Source of the DNA: an uncultured Faecalibacterium sp.
GTDB lineage: Bacteria; Bacillota; Clostridia; Oscillospirales; Ruminococcaceae
Assembly (NCBI GenBank): GCA_904394215.1
Contig: CAJFNF010000025.1
Coordinates: 1 to 32,930, forward strand
Direction of reading: 5' to 3'
Length of the DNA stretch: 32,930 nt
Made by a program: the position numbers and the translations under genes. Shown here in pieces: positions 1 through 6,712 of the stretch. Below the pieces are notes generated by a model. That model was not told where the DNA came from. It was given only the letters and a program-made list of their open reading frames with translations, and did not search any database. The number at the start of each line of letters is the position of its first letter. Position 1 is the first letter of the stretch.

Positions 1-420
1 CTGTTTCGTCCACTGGACGCGGTCGCTGTGTTTGCCTCTTGCGCTTAGCCGATTTTTGCGGCGCGCCGCAGCGGGCGCTTGCAAAAACCGGAGCGCTGCG
101 CCAAGCACGCCTCGCTGCATCGTCCGCAGGACGCGCTTCGGCGTGCTTGCCTAAAAAATGCAGATACACCTGGCCCGTGTAAACCACCAGCACTCTAAAA
201 CGGCGGCGGCATTTTTCTTAACGGCCTTTGAAACGCTGCTCTGATTCTAGACCTGTGGTCGCTGCACGCTCCCACGAGACGTCCTGGGGGCTCCGCAAAC
301 TTTTGTGTGACTACTATGCCGCACGGCATCAACTTCTCACCACCGGCTCCGCCGTGCAGCGTAAGGGGCAGCGGCGCAGCGAAGGGCGAGGGCGGGCCGG
401 GGGCACTAGACAACAAAGAA
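1..420. other. Non-genic left end with strong palindromes
   Basis: No gene is supported here. Two large foldable units are visible. In the first, GCGCT (41-45), CCG (49-51) and TTTTTGC (53-59) pair with GCAAAAA (81-87), CGG (89-91) and AGCGC (92-96). In the second, CAAGCACGCC (102-111) pairs with GGCGTGCTTG (140-149) and encloses a CGTCC/GGACG hairpin (121-133). A minus-strand frame is open from about 193 to the window edge, but it lacks a recognisable ribosome site and its product is rich in Ala and Arg. The palindromes argue for a structured repeat or RNA instead of coding sequence. Positions 200-420 hold nothing else I can name. Confidence 0.5.
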
Positions 421-454
421 GGCGCCCGGCCGGATTGTGTGGCGGCTGGGCGCC
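409..454 (-). terminator. Candidate terminator of the sugar ABC operon
   Basis: Read on the minus strand, GGCGCCC pairs with GGGCGCC (448-454 with 421-427) and is extended inward by GCCG/CGGC after one mismatch. A T-rich run (TTCTTTGTTG) follows. It lies about 400 bp beyond the last permease stop, so the transcript would include the three 90-bp repeats. Confidence 0.5.
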
Positions 455-580
455 TGAGCGCCTTGGGAGGCGCATGCCTGGAGGAGGGGGGTATGTGTGG
501 CTTTCAAAGGTAAGGAGAGAATGGCCTTTCCAGGCAGACGCCGCCGGAACCTTTCGGAGCGCGGGCGCAGCAGAACAAAC

Positions 581-850
581 CGCGCAGGGAAAGAAGGAGC
601 AGCGTGTGTGGAGAGCCCCAACGGGGCGCGCCCACAGGGCGGGGGGAAGAGCCTCCCGCCGCTGGCGGGCCGCGCAGGGAAAGAAGGAGCAGCATGTGTG
701 GAGAGCCCCAACGGGGCGCGCCCACAGGGCGGGGGGAAGAGCCTCCCGCCGCTGGCGGGCCGCGCAGGGAAAGAAGGAGCAGTTTGCGCACAGAGCCCCA
801 CCGGGGCGATGGCGCAGCCATGGGGGAAATGCCCCCCCGCCGCTGGCGGG
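581..850 (-). repeat. Three tandem 90-bp structured repeat units
   Basis: Units lie at 581-670, 671-760 and 761-850 with an exact 90-base period. The first two are almost identical and the third has diverged. Read on the minus strand, in the direction of the upstream operon, each unit has three hairpins: CCCGCC/GGCGGG, a GCCCTGTGGGC-like stem, and GCCCC/GGGGC. A CTGCTCCTTCT tail follows, or a close variant of it. The unit nearest the permease begins directly at its TAA stop codon. The same module set recurs after the AraC gene at 5034 and, in part, at 7341 and 7524. Confidence 0.85.
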
Positions 851-851
851 G

Positions 852-1694
852 TTATTTGCCGCCGGTCATGGCGATGCCCTGGATGAACTGCTTCTGGAAC
901 AGCAGGTACAGGATGACCATGGGGACCATGGCCAGCAGGCTGCCGGCCATCAGCACCGGGAAGTTGGTGGTGAACTGGCCGTTCAGGGTGGACAGGCCGG
1001 CGGACAGGGTCATCATGTTCAGGTCGGTGTTGCAGATCAGGGGCCACATCAGGTCGGCGTAAGCGAACACCGCAGTGAAGATGGCCAGGGCCGCCATGCT
1101 GGGCCCGGTAAGGGGCAGCATGACTTTGTAGAAGGCCTGCCACTTGTTGCAGCCGTCCAGATAGGCGGCCTCGGCGATGTCGTCAGGGATGGCCAGATAG
1201 GCCTGCCGCAGGAAGAAGGTGCCGAAGGCCGACACCAAGCCCGGGAACACCAGGGCGAAAATCGAGTTGGTGAGGCCCAGCTTGGCCAGCATCAGGTACT
1301 GGGGGGTGATGAAAATCTGGCTGGGCAGCATCATCTGGATCAGGATGATGGCAAACAGGGCCTTCTTAAAGGGGAATTCCAGCTTGGCGAAGGCGTAGCC
1401 CGCCATGGAACTGAAGATCACTGCGCAGATCACCCGCAGCACAATCAGCAGGGCGGTGTTGATGTACAGGTTGACAAAGGGCAGGCTTTCCAGGGCGGTG
1501 ACGAAGTTGTCCAGATTCCAGTGGGAAGGAAGGATCTGGGGCGGGATGGCCATGCTCTCGGCCTGGGTCTTGAAACAGGTGAGGACCATCCACACAAAGG
1601 GGAAGATCATCAGAATGCTGCCCAGGATCAGGACAATGTAGGTGATGGCCCTGGCCAGCCGCTTGGAGCTCTTGAGACTTTTTGCAGTATCCAT
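852..1694 (-). CDS. Carbohydrate ABC transporter permease, MalG type
   Basis: This 280-residue inner-membrane protein is one half of the channel of a CUT1-family sugar importer. The N-terminal helix (about residues 17-37) and further hydrophobic segments fit the usual six-helix MalG fold. The EAA loop that docks on the ATPase is visible as EAAYLDGCNKWQAFYKVMLP, and length is normal for the family. The start follows GAGGTG, which overlaps the stop of the upstream permease, so the two are probably translationally coupled. The sugar cannot be told from the sequence. The gene ends GGC-AAA-TAA, and the stop codon runs straight into a GC-rich repeat. Confidence 0.9.
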   Translation of the reverse strand: MDTAKSLKSSKRLARAITYIVLILGSILMIFPFVWMVLTCFKTQAESMAIPPQILPSHWNLDNFVTALESLPFVNLYINTALLIVLRVICAVIFSSMAGYAFAKLEFPFKKALFAIILIQMMLPSQIFITPQYLMLAKLGLTNSIFALVFPGLVSAFGTFFLRQAYLAIPDDIAEAAYLDGCNKWQAFYKVMLPLTGPSMAALAIFTAVFAYADLMWPLICNTDLNMMTLSAGLSTLNGQFTTNFPVLMAGSLLAMVPMVILYLLFQKQFIQGIAMTGGK

Positions 1695-1697
1695 CTT

Positions 1698-2582
1698 TTA
1701 CACCTCGTAATTGACCCATTTCTTCTGGCCGATGAACTGGATCAGGGTCACAGCACCGATCAGCAGCACCGTCCACACCACAATGGCAGAGGCGTAGCCC
1801 TTGTCGCCGGCGATGAAGCTCTCGCGGTAGAACAGGGACATCAGGCTCTGGGCATCGTTGAGGGCGGGGTTGGCGTCGTCCACCATCATGTAGATCAGGT
1901 CAAAGACCTTCAGGGAGGACATCAGACGCATGATCAGCACCACGAACAGGGTGGGGGAGACCATAGGCAGGGTGATGCTGAAGAACTGGCGGACCTTGGA
2001 GGCGCCGTCCAGATCGGCGGCCTCGTAGAGGCTCACCGAGATGTTCTGCAGGCCTGCCAGCAGCAGGACTGCGTCGTAGCCGATGTTGCTCCAGATCTGG
2101 ACCACCGAGCAGGTGATCAGGACAATCTTGGAGTCGGTGAGCCAGCCGATGTTGGCCCCCAGCAGGGAGTTGATGATGCCGTACTGGGAGTTGAAGATCC
2201 ACTTCCACACCATGGCCACGGCGGCAGGGGCCACCACCATGGGCAGGAAGAAGATGGCACGGAAGGTGGTGCGGCCCCGGATCTTGCTGTTCAGCAGCAC
2301 CGCCACGATCAGGGCCAGGAAGATGCCCACCGGCACCGTCAGGATGCAGAAGAAAATGGTGTTGCCGGTGGCCTTCCAGAACTCGGCGTTCTGGAACATC
2401 TCCACGTAGTTGTCGATGCCCTCAAACTCGAACTCGCCGAAGGGCAGGGACTTGGAAAAACTCATGTAAATGGTCTCGATGAAGGGCCAGATGTTCAGCA
2501 CGATCAGTCCGATGACGGTGGGGGCCACCATAATCAGGCCCCACTTGGCGCCGTCCCGGCTCAGTTTGGATGTTTTTTCCAT
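1698..2582 (-). CDS. Carbohydrate ABC transporter permease, MalF type
   Basis: This 294-residue membrane protein pairs with the MalG-type permease downstream. It has an N-terminal membrane helix (LIMVAPTVIGLIVLNIWPF) and an EAA loop (EAADLDGASKVRQFFSITLP) for ATPase contact. The start at 2582 (MEKTSK) is chosen because GAGGAGG sits about eight bases upstream. A start five codons earlier would place that site inside the gene. It begins 11 bases after the stop of the substrate-binding protein gene. No ATP-binding subunit is encoded nearby, so a shared MsmK-like ATPase elsewhere is likely (inference). Confidence 0.9.
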   Translation of the reverse strand: MEKTSKLSRDGAKWGLIMVAPTVIGLIVLNIWPFIETIYMSFSKSLPFGEFEFEGIDNYVEMFQNAEFWKATGNTIFFCILTVPVGIFLALIVAVLLNSKIRGRTTFRAIFFLPMVVAPAAVAMVWKWIFNSQYGIINSLLGANIGWLTDSKIVLITCSVVQIWSNIGYDAVLLLAGLQNISVSLYEAADLDGASKVRQFFSITLPMVSPTLFVVLIMRLMSSLKVFDLIYMMVDDANPALNDAQSLMSLFYRESFIAGDKGYASAIVVWTVLLIGAVTLIQFIGQKKWVNYEV

Positions 2583-2593
2583 GGTATGCCTCC

Positions 2594-3871
2594 TCATTCG
2601 TCGCCGTAGTATTCGGCGCTGGCCGTGTCCACAATCTCCTGCATCTGCTCCAGGCCTTCATCCAGGGTCAGATCGCCGGTGTAGATTTTCAGCAGGGTGT
2701 CACTGACCGGTGTTTTCCACTCAGGCCGGGCCGCATTGTTGACACTCTGGACACAGTAGTCGAACATATCGATGAAGCAGGTGATGTTGACGGGGTACTG
2801 CTCAAAGCAGCCCACCCAGCTGTCCTCCAGGCCCACATAGGCCGGGATGGCGGCGCCGCTCTCGCCCTGGATCTGCTGGCCCTCGGCGCTGCCGAAGAAC
2901 TTCAGCACGTCCATCACCACGTCCAGGTGCTTGTTGGTCTTGGTGGTGGCGTAGGACAGGCCGTTGGAAATGGTGGCCCGGCCATCCCCGCTGAGGGGGT
3001 TGGGGCACTTGGGCAGCACGGCCACATCCCACTTGCCCACCATGTCGGGGTAGTTCTGGAGCTCGGGCAGGATGTTCCAGTCGCCTTCCAGGAACATGGC
3101 GCCCTTGCCCGAGAAGAAGGCGGTGCCGGGGCTTGTCTCGGCGAAATAGGTCTGGTTGGGGCACCAGTCGTTCTTCTGGAGCCCGATGTAAAAGTCCATG
3201 GCCATCTCGGTGGCGGGGTCGGTGAAGTTGGCCCGGGTCTTGTCCTCGGTGAGGATGCTGCCGCCGGCCTGGTAGACAAAGTTCCAGTAGCCCAGCTGGT
3301 CGTCGCCGTAGGCCATGTAGCCGTAGTAGCCGGTGGCGTCGTAGATCTTCTGGGAGGCCTCCACCAGGGTGTCCCAGGTCCAGGTGTCGTCGGGGTAGCT
3401 GACCCCGGCGGCGTCAAACATTTCCTTGTTGTAGACAAGGCCTACCGTGTCCTTGTCCTTGGGCACGGCGTAGAGCACGCCGTCCGAGCCGCTGGCGTTG
3501 GCCAGGGAAATGTCGGAAAAATGGGATTTGTCCACAATCTCGGAACAATCCACCAGTTTGTCGTTGTCGGCATATTTCAGGATCTCGTTGGTGTGCATCC
3601 AGAAAATGTCGGGGGCCTGCTTGGCCATGGTGGCAGCTTCCAGCTTGGTCCAGTATTCGTCCCAGCTGGTGACCTGGACTTCGATGGTGACTTCAGGGTG
3701 GAGGGCCGTGTAGGCATCGCACATAGCCTGCATGCCGTCCCGCTGAAAGACGTCCCAGATCTGGAAGGTCAGGTCCACGGTGCCGTCCTTGGAGCCGCCG
3801 CAGCCGGTGAGCCCCAGGGCCGCCATGGCTGCCGTGGCCGCCAGGAACGAGCGGCGAGAAATCTTCTTCAT
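2594..3871 (-). CDS. Sugar ABC transporter substrate-binding lipoprotein
   Basis: This 425-residue extracellular solute-binding protein of family 1 captures a sugar or oligosaccharide for the two downstream permeases. The N-terminus combines a twin-arginine-like stretch (SRRSFLAA, residues 5-12) with a lipobox ending at Cys24 (LTGC), so the mature protein should be lipid-anchored on the outer face. Internal features such as SWDEYWTKLEAATMAKQAPD and the GKGAMFLEGDW segment are typical of this family. The start at 3871 is supported by AAAGGAG upstream; a longer reading to 4012 would run through the regulatory palindromes. The gene is first in the operon and divergent from an AraC-type regulator, its probable controller. 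Confidence 0.92.
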   Translation of the reverse strand: MKKISRRSFLAATAAMAALGLTGCGGSKDGTVDLTFQIWDVFQRDGMQAMCDAYTALHPEVTIEVQVTSWDEYWTKLEAATMAKQAPDIFWMHTNEILKYADNDKLVDCSEIVDKSHFSDISLANASGSDGVLYAVPKDKDTVGLVYNKEMFDAAGVSYPDDTWTWDTLVEASQKIYDATGYYGYMAYGDDQLGYWNFVYQAGGSILTEDKTRANFTDPATEMAMDFYIGLQKNDWCPNQTYFAETSPGTAFFSGKGAMFLEGDWNILPELQNYPDMVGKWDVAVLPKCPNPLSGDGRATISNGLSYATTKTNKHLDVVMDVLKFFGSAEGQQIQGESGAAIPAYVGLEDSWVGCFEQYPVNITCFIDMFDYCVQSVNNAARPEWKTPVSDTLLKIYTGDLTLDEGLEQMQEIVDTASAEYYGDE

Positions 3872-3953
3872 AAGCCATCTCCTTTGGTTTGCATAAGGTA
3901 GAGGATACAGGATGGGAATGCGCCGGCCCGGGCCTGGAAATCCATGGGGCTGT

Positions 3954-3980
3954 CTATTTTCGTCATTGTAACGAAAATAG
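3954..3980. promoter_or_regulatory. Perfect 10-bp inverted repeat in operon leader
   Basis: CTATTTTCGT (3954-3963) and ACGAAAATAG (3971-3980) form a perfect inverted repeat with a 7-base spacer, between the binding-protein gene and the AraC gene. It could be an operator for the divergent regulator or a hairpin in the leader of the binding-protein mRNA. Confidence 0.6.
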
Positions 3981-3986
3981 GAACAG

Positions 3987-4018
3987 AAAATTATGCGTTG
4001 TGCACATTGCATAATTTT
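3987..4018. promoter_or_regulatory. 32-bp palindrome and ACATTGCAT direct repeats
   Basis: AAAATTATGC (3987-3996) and GCATAATTTT (4009-4018) are perfect arms centred on TGTGCACA (3999-4006), giving 28 of 32 bases symmetric. Its right half contains ACATTGCAT (4004-4012), which recurs exactly 40 bases away at 4044-4052, close to four helical turns. That spacing suits AraC-family direct-repeat sites. Its role as a binding site for the adjacent regulator is inferred. Confidence 0.6.
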
Positions 4019-4038
4019 TACTCCCTTACTGCGAAAAT

Positions 4039-4067
4039 ATTATACATTGCATCGTCGAAATTTGAAA
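4039..4067 (-). promoter_or_regulatory. Candidate promoter of the sugar ABC operon
   Basis: On the minus strand a perfect TATAAT (4044 to 4039) is preceded after 17 bases by TTTCAA (4067 to 4062), a poor -35. A weak -35 fits an activator-dependent promoter. One ACATTGCAT copy (4044-4052) abuts the -10. The implied leader is about 160 nt and contains both inverted repeats. Confidence 0.4.
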
Positions 4068-4119
4068 TGCCATTGTGCGATTTTTTATATTCCATTTTCA
4101 AGGAAAGTCAGCGTATTTG

Positions 4120-4149
4120 TTGAAATGAGGACGCATTATGGTATATAAT
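4120..4149 (+). promoter_or_regulatory. Candidate promoter of the AraC-family gene
   Basis: TTGAAA (4120-4125) and a perfect TATAAT (4144-4149) are separated by 18 bases. Transcription would start near 4156, giving a very short leader that begins at the ribosome site. Confidence 0.55.
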
Positions 4150-4169
4150 GAGGCCGGGAGGTGACCGCC

Positions 4170-5033
4170 GTGAATCGTGAAGAAAATGACAATCAGCAGC
4201 TGAAGTTTCACGTATTCCGCGACGAGCGGTTTATTGATCTGAACCTGTACCAGTTCGGGTGGGAAAAGACGGGGCCGGGCCATTCCTACGGGCCCTATGC
4301 CCGGAACCACTACCTGTTCCACTATGCCATCGCGGGCCGCGGGGTGCTGATGGCCAACGGCACCGAGTACGAGGTGACGGCGGGGCACGGGTTCCTGGTG
4401 GTGCCGGGGCAGGTGACCACCTACCAGTCGGACACCGAAGACCCCTGGGAATACACCTGGCTGGAATTTGACGGGCTGCGGGCCCACGAGAGCCTGCATC
4501 TGGCGGGGATCAGCGGCAGCCAGCCGGTATACACCCCCCGGAACGCCGAGGCGGGGCGGCAGGTGCAGGAGGAGATGCTGTACATTGTCAACCACGCCGG
4601 GGCCAGCCCGGTGCACCTGATCGCCCACGGGTTTTTGTTCCTGGACAGCCTGGTGCAGTGCTCGGCGGGGCGGCGGAACCTGGGGGAGCGGCGGATCCGG
4701 GACTTTTACGTCAAGGAGGCCCTCACCTTCATTGAGCAGAACTACCAGCGGGACATTTCGGTGGAGGAGATCGCAGCGGTCAGCGGGCTGAACCGCAGCT
4801 ATTTCGGCAAGGTGTTCCGGGACACGGTGGGGGAGAGCCCCCAGTCCTACCTGCTGCACTACCGGATGGCCCGGGCGGCCCAGCTGCTGAAGGAGACCCG
4901 GCTTTCCATCGGGGAGATTGCGGCCCAGGTGAGCTACGACAACCAGCTCCACTTTTCCCGGGCCTTCAAGAACGTCCACGGGGTGTCCCCCCGGGAGTAC
5001 CGGGCCACCCACCTGCTGGAGCCGGCCAAATAA
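4170..5033 (+). CDS. AraC-family transcriptional regulator
   Basis: This 287-residue DNA-binding regulator probably controls the divergent sugar importer. Residues of about 15-130 form an AraC-type cupin sensor (AGRGVLMANGTEYEV, then GHGFLVVPGQVTTYQ). Residues of about 190-285 hold the two helix-turn-helix motifs (ISVEEIAAVSGLNRSYFGKV and SIGEIAAQVSYDNQLHFSRA) and the closing GVSPREYR. The GTG at 4170 is preferred over GTG at 4161 because GGGAGGTGA lies just upstream at the right distance; the earlier start has no usable site. The gene ends GCC-AAA-TAA and its stop codon is the first part of a hairpin repeat. Confidence 0.9.
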   Translation: MNREENDNQQLKFHVFRDERFIDLNLYQFGWEKTGPGHSYGPYARNHYLFHYAIAGRGVLMANGTEYEVTAGHGFLVVPGQVTTYQSDTEDPWEYTWLEFDGLRAHESLHLAGISGSQPVYTPRNAEAGRQVQEEMLYIVNHAGASPVHLIAHGFLFLDSLVQCSAGRRNLGERRIRDFYVKEALTFIEQNYQRDISVEEIAAVSGLNRSYFGKVFRDTVGESPQSYLLHYRMARAAQLLKETRLSIGEIAAQVSYDNQLHFSRAFKNVHGVSPREYRATHLLEPAK

Positions 5034-5117
5034 CCCCGCCTGAGGCGGGGGGCATTTCCCCCGGCCCTGCGGGCCCGCCCCATACAGGGGCTCTTAACCG
5101 CAGACTGCTCCTTCTGG
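5031..5117 (+). repeat. Three-hairpin repeat copy starting at AraC stop
   Basis: Directly from the TAA stop come CCCCGCC/GGCGGGG (stem 1), GGCCC/GGGCC (stem 2) and CCCC/GGGG (stem 3), then an ACCGCAGACTGCTCCTTCTGG-like tail. This matches, module by module, the unit that starts on the MalG-type permease stop at 852. Stem 1 may also help stop transcription. Confidence 0.75.
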
Positions 5118-5164
5118 ATTTTCGTTGCAGAGTGTCTTTAGGTAGACAATGCCAATAGAGGAAA

Positions 5165-5280
5165 AGGGGCCCTGCTTCTCCTTCTGGATAAGAGAAACGA
5201 AAAAGCCCGGAGCCCCCGTATGGGGGCGGGCCCGCAGGGCCGGGGGAACCTCTAAAGGGCGGGTGGGTGGGTAAAAAATA
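5165..5280 (-). repeat. Partial inverted copy of the GC-hairpin repeat
   Basis: On the minus strand a CCCCCGGCCCTGCGGGCC stretch followed by CCCC/GGGG stems (about 5245 to 5205) repeats the core of the copy at 5057, in opposite orientation. It is preceded by TTACCCACCCACCC and CCCTTTAGAGG, which resemble the arms of the MITE-like element at 7299-7501. Confidence 0.6.
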
Positions 5281-5391
5281 ATCCCACCGGAAGAGCGGCA
5301 AAGCTTCCGCCACCCCATCCGCCGTGGGGCGCTGCGGTGATAGAGAAGCTGCCCGCGGGCCGCGGGGCCCGCCCGGCGCAGGCGTAAAAGA

Positions 5392-5430
5392 AAAATCCTC
5401 GCCCCAAAAGAGGAACGAGGATTTTGTTTT
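5392..5430 (+). terminator. Intrinsic terminator, possibly bidirectional
   Basis: AAAATCCTCG (5392-5401) pairs perfectly with CGAGGATTTT (5416-5425), followed by GTTTTT. The flanking A and T runs would serve both strands: the AraC gene from the left and apbE from the right. A sequence variant of the same stem is at 7620-7653. Confidence 0.75.
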
Positions 5431-5533
5431 TATCAGGCTATACAGAACGTTGCATCGCACCGGGCCGCAGGCCCAAACGTAAATGAAGATGCAGGGCCTT
5501 GCAGCGTGGATGGTACACAGTGAAAGTCTTTTG

Positions 5534-5555
5534 TTTCTTTTCTTCAGAAAAGAAA
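5534..5555. repeat. AT-rich hairpin beside the apbE stop
   Basis: TTTCTTTTCT (5534-5543) and AGAAAAGAAA (5546-5555) form a perfect 10-bp stem with a 2-base loop, nine bases beyond the apbE stop codon. It is preceded by GTGAAAGTCTTTTG, which parallels the sequence beside the hairpins at 7832-7882. No clear U-tract follows, so its role in termination is uncertain. Confidence 0.6.
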
Positions 5556-5563
5556 AGAGGGGT

Positions 5564-6712
5564 TTACTGTGCCGACTGGGCTGTCTGGGTCGATTCAGCG
5601 GTGGGGGCCGGCTGGGTCTCGTACTGGGCGAAGCCGCTGGACTTGTAGATCTGGCCGTCCTTGGTGCACCAGAGGGCCTCGACGCCGTCCAGGCTCTCGA
5701 TCAGCTCCATGCCCTGTTCCAGGGGCATGCAGAAGATGCCGGTGGACAGGCAGTCAGCCTTGCCCGAGTCGGGGCAGAGGATGGTGACCGAGCTGAAATA
5801 GTCGGCGGGCCAGAGGGTGTCGGGGTCGATGATGTGGGGGTAGCGCACCCCGTCCACCGTGTAATAGCGCTGGTAGTCGCCGCTGGTGACCAGGGCCTGG
5901 TCGTTGGTCTGGACCACGTCCAGCAGGGAAGAGGACTGGTCATACAGCATGGAATCGCTCCAGGGGCTGACCACGCCGCTGGACCAGGGCTGGCCCTGGG
6001 GCTTGGTGCCGATGGACCGGAGGTTTCCGCCCACGCTCACCGAGGCGCTGACCAGGCCCCGGGCCTTGGCGGCCTGGCAGACCTGCTCCACGGCGTAGCC
6101 CTTGCCCACGCTGCCCACGTCCAGGCGCATGTCGGGGTCAGCCAGGTAGACGGTGCCGGCCTCGTGGTCGATGATGACGTTGTTGATGTCACAGTGCTGG
6201 GCGGCGGCCTCCAGCTCTTCCTGGGTGGGAAGGGTGTTGTCGTCGTCGGAAGGGTCCACCTCGGCGGCCTCCCGGTGGTCGTGCCAGATGGACAGGACGC
6301 TGCCCATGGCCACGTTCAGTTTGCCGCCGGTGACGTCGTACATCTCCAGGGCCAGGTCCAGCATGTCGATGATTTTCTGGTCCACCTTCACCGGGGCGAT
6401 GCCGGCGTTGTCGTTGATGGTCTTGATGTTGTTGATGCCCTCGTAGTCGTTGTAGATGTCGTAGAGCTGGTGATAGGTCACCAGGTCGTTGTGGAGGGCT
6501 TCCATCTGCTGGTCAAACTCGGCCTGGTTGTCGCAGTAGGCGATGACCTGGGTCATGGTGTCAAAGACATCGAAGTAGTAGGCGGTGAACCGCTGGGCGT
6601 TGTCGCTGACGGTGCCGGAAGAGCTGCCGGACCCGGCGCAGCCGGTCAGCAGGGCGAAGCAGAGGGCCAGGCAGGCGGCCAGGGCAGCGGTGCGCTGAAG
6701 AATGGTTTTCAC
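5564..6712 (-). CDS. apbE: ApbE family FAD:protein FMN transferase
   Basis: This 382-residue lipoprotein is of the ApbE family, which attaches FMN from FAD to Thr or Ser of flavoproteins such as Rnf or Nqr subunits outside the cytoplasmic membrane. The signal peptide ends in a lipobox (LLTGC). The family's LDxGxxxKGYA nucleotide/metal motif is present at about residue 195 (LDVGSVGKGYA, with Ser where Gly is common). DCLSTGIF near residue 317 matches the C-terminal DxxST signature. The GTG start at 6712 follows AAAGGAGAGG and overlaps the stop of the upstream DUF3783 gene by four bases (GTGA), so translation is probably coupled. No Rnf or Nqr genes lie in the window. Confidence 0.9.
   Translation of the reverse strand: MKTILQRTAALAACLALCFALLTGCAGSGSSSGTVSDNAQRFTAYYFDVFDTMTQVIAYCDNQAEFDQQMEALHNDLVTYHQLYDIYNDYEGINNIKTINDNAGIAPVKVDQKIIDMLDLALEMYDVTGGKLNVAMGSVLSIWHDHREAAEVDPSDDDNTLPTQEELEAAAQHCDINNVIIDHEAGTVYLADPDMRLDVGSVGKGYAVEQVCQAAKARGLVSASVSVGGNLRSIGTKPQGQPWSSGVVSPWSDSMLYDQSSSLLDVVQTNDQALVTSGDYQRYYTVDGVRYPHIIDPDTLWPADYFSSVTILCPDSGKADCLSTGIFCMPLEQGMELIESLDGVEALWCTKDGQIYKSSGFAQYETQPAPTAESTQTAQSAQ

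Larger units (their letters stand above)
5034..5563. other. Gene-free spacer filled with repeat modules
   Basis: No gene is supported in these 530 bases. In order it holds: a three-hairpin repeat copy starting on the AraC stop codon (5031-5117); a partly inverted copy (about 5165-5280); a terminator-like stem (5392-5425); a short repeat beginning GCATCG (about 5452); and an AT-rich hairpin next to the apbE stop (5534-5555). The last three recur in the same order at 7620-7882. Confidence 0.8.

Noticed and set aside
581-850. CRISPR array
   Set aside because: Three direct 90-bp units with no unique spacers and no cas genes nearby; a tandem repeat.
228-2609. Plus-strand open frame of 793 codons
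   Set aside because: It runs through the GC tandem repeats and antisense to both permeases, with His/Gln/Gly-rich composition and no recognisable motif.
3872-4012. 47-residue N-terminal extension of the sugar-binding protein
   Set aside because: It would place coding sequence over the regulatory palindromes and ahead of a normal signal peptide with its own AAAGGAG site.
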